Source of the DNA: an uncultured Micromonospora sp.
GTDB taxonomy: Bacteria; Actinomycetota; Actinomycetes; Mycobacteriales; Micromonosporaceae
Assembly: GCA_937951935.1 (NCBI GenBank)
Contig: CALGAM010000103.1
Location: 1 to 7,438 of the forward strand
Length of the DNA stretch: 7,438 bases
Direction of reading: 5' to 3'
Position numbers and translations under genes: made by a program. Positions 6,255-7,438 of this stretch are shown here, piece by piece. The stretch's first letter is position 1. Every line of letters starts with the position of its first letter. Below the pieces are notes generated by a model. That model made no database searches. It had not been told where the DNA came from and was given only the letters and a program-made list of their open reading frames with translations.

Positions 6255-6910
6255 TGGAGTCCGCACACCCCCCGGCCGATTCCCAGGTGTCCCGGGTCCC
6301 GAACCAGCGGACACCGGCCGGACCGGCTGTTCCCGAGCCGCCGGCCGAGACACCGGCGCCACCGGCGGCACCACCGACCGCGGCGCAGCCGGCGGCCCCG
6401 CCACCGACAGCCCCGCCACCGGCGGTGGCTCCGGCGCCGACGAAGCGCCGCCGCCTCCCGTGGCGACGCCTGCTGGTGGCGCTCGCCGCCGCGACCGCGC
6501 TGTTCTGCCTGGCCGGGGCCGCCATCGCGTACACCCTCTACGACCGGTTCACCGCGCCGGACCGCAGCGCACCGGACGTCACCGTCGACGGTTACCTGCG
6601 GGCGTTCCTGGTCGACGAGAACGACGTCCTGGCCGACCAGTTCACCTGCGACGGTGCCGCCGCCGGCCTCGCCCCGCTGCGCGAGCTCCGCGCCGACCTG
6701 GCCGCCCGCGAGCAGCGGTTCCAGGTCACCTTCGTGGTCAAGTGGGGGCCGCTGGACGTACAGGCTCGCGACGGCGTCGCCGAGGTCACCGTCGAGCTGC
6801 TGATCTCGTACCAGGTGGACAACCTCTCCTACGTCGACCACCAGCCGTGGCGGTTCGTCACCCGCGACGAGGACGGCTGGCGGGTCTGCGAGGCCACCCG
6901 CGTCGGCTGA
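6254..6910 (+). CDS. Proline-rich single-pass membrane protein with exported C-terminal domain
   Basis: A 218-residue protein of unknown function. Residues 1-63 are a disordered Pro/Ala tail. A basic patch KRRRLPWRR (64-72) precedes one membrane helix at about 73-95, so by the positive-inside rule the tail is cytoplasmic and residues 98-218 are outside. The outer domain (VDGYLRAFL at 111-119, then alternating strands such as FQVTFVV and VAEVTVELLI, ending in GWRVCEATRVG) has the size and pattern of NTF2-like/Mce-associated domains; this fold is a suggestion only. Cys132 and Cys212 could form a disulfide outside the cell. GTG 6254 is supported by a leaderless-type promoter and by G/C third-position bias. 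It diverges from the FtsK-like operon and converges on the next gene with a 24-nt gap (6911-6934), where I see no convincing terminator. Confidence 0.85.
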   Translation: MESAHPPADSQVSRVPNQRTPAGPAVPEPPAETPAPPAAPPTAAQPAAPPPTAPPPAVAPAPTKRRRLPWRRLLVALAAATALFCLAGAAIAYTLYDRFTAPDRSAPDVTVDGYLRAFLVDENDVLADQFTCDGAAAGLAPLRELRADLAAREQRFQVTFVVKWGPLDVQARDGVAEVTVELLISYQVDNLSYVDHQPWRFVTRDEDGWRVCEATRVG

Positions 6911-6934
6911 CCGCGCCGGCCGGGCCGGGCACGC

Positions 6935-7438
6935 TCACCCGGTGATCTCGCCGGTCAGCAGTGGGCCGTCGAGGTCCGCCCCGGTCAGCCGGACCCCGCT
7001 CACCGCGGTCAGCAGCGCCAGCCCGGGCAGCACCGGGCTGACCGGCGACCGCGCCGGCCACGCCTGCTCGGTGGGCAGGCCCACCCGAGCCAGCACGTCC
7101 ACCAGCTCCTGCGGAGCCGACCCGGTGCGCCGGTGCGGCGAGTCCAACTCGAACGCCACCACGATCTCGCCGTCGCGGGCGTACCCGAACCAACCCAGCG
7201 CCGAGGCGGTCCGCCACACGGTCACCGCCTCGGTTCCGACGGCGGCCGCCCGGAGCGCGTCCGGTCGGCCCGCCTCGGCACCGTACTCCTGGAACGCGAA
7301 CGCCCAACCGGCCACGCGCCCGACCCGGACCACCGGCTCGGTGACCCCGAACCAGTCCACCGCCTCATCCCGGCGGAGCACCTCCCGTTCCGGCGCCACA
7401 CCCAGCCGGTCCGCCAGCGTCTGCGGATCGAGGCCGTG
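6935..7438 (-). CDS. Hypothetical protein, DUF6461-like, 5'-truncated
   Basis: 168 residues are visible. The frame is open to the window edge, and the GTG at 7399 is probably internal, because the upstream codons keep the same G/C bias and read GLDPQTLADRLGV, a phrase typical of this kind of protein. The order of motifs, namely a GLDP..LADRLG start, then GRVAGWAFAFQEYG, a region of alternating strands with a Trp, ARDGEIVVAFELDSPHRRTG and a final helical region, resembles DUF6461 proteins of actinobacteria as I remember them. Their function is unknown. No signal peptide or membrane segment is seen in the visible part. The stop (6937-6935) faces the end of the Pro-rich membrane gene 24 nt away. 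The family match is from memory and moderately sure; that this is a real gene is more certain. Confidence 0.7.
   Translation of the reverse strand, partial: HGLDPQTLADRLGVAPEREVLRRDEAVDWFGVTEPVVRVGRVAGWAFAFQEYGAEAGRPDALRAAAVGTEAVTVWRTASALGWFGYARDGEIVVAFELDSPHRRTGSAPQELVDVLARVGLPTEQAWPARSPVSPVLPGLALLTAVSGVRLTGADLDGPLLTGEITG

Noticed and set aside
3785..6841. Very long minus-strand open frame of over 1000 codons in another phase, plus long plus-strand frames at 3364-4509, 4660-5772 and 5135-6163
   Set aside because: They overlap the ATPase gene in other phases, encode Arg/Gly/Pro-rich low-complexity protein without motifs, and arise because stop codons are rare in very GC-rich DNA.

Overview
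This window comes from a high-GC actinobacterium, most probably of the family Micromonosporaceae. The evidence is third-position G/C in almost every codon, an FtsH with the actinobacterial HEGGH metal site, the ftsH-folE gene pair, and a leaderless-type promoter. The taxon is inferred from sequence character; no database search was run.

Left part (1-2614, + strand): a 5'-truncated ftsH (membrane AAA+ zinc protease) is followed without a gap by folE (GTP cyclohydrolase I). No ATG, GTG or TTG lies where folE must start. The best start is a CTG that overlaps the ftsH stop as CTGA. A perfect 13-bp hairpin sits 11 nt after the ftsH stop, inside the folE 5' coding region, and another hairpin overlaps the folE stop.

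Middle part (2645-6042, - strand): a two-gene operon. The first gene encodes a 983-residue soluble FtsK/SpoIIIE/EccC-like protein. It appears to have three ATPase-type modules, of which only the central one keeps a full Walker A motif. It is coupled by an ATGA overlap to a 149-residue helical protein with a C-terminal membrane segment. Inside the ATPase gene is a 60-bp palindromic block of exactly 20 codons with an unusual run of rare codons, which looks like an in-frame inserted repeat.

Intergenic region (6043-6253): this holds an AT-rich island with a 12-bp palindrome, a good minus-strand promoter for the ATPase operon, and a plus-strand promoter placed for leaderless transcription of the next gene.

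Right part (6254-7438): a + strand proline-rich single-pass membrane protein with an exported domain of possible NTF2-like fold, then a convergent - strand gene resembling DUF6461 proteins whose start lies beyond the window.

ftsH-folE is housekeeping DNA. In mycobacteria folE is followed directly by folP, folB and folK. Here the FtsK-like operon, and perhaps its divergent membrane neighbour, occupies that place. The ATPase, its coupled tail-anchored partner and the divergently transcribed Pro-rich membrane protein are the best candidates for an undescribed membrane-associated system. No WXG100 substrate, toxin or nuclease is visible to define its role.
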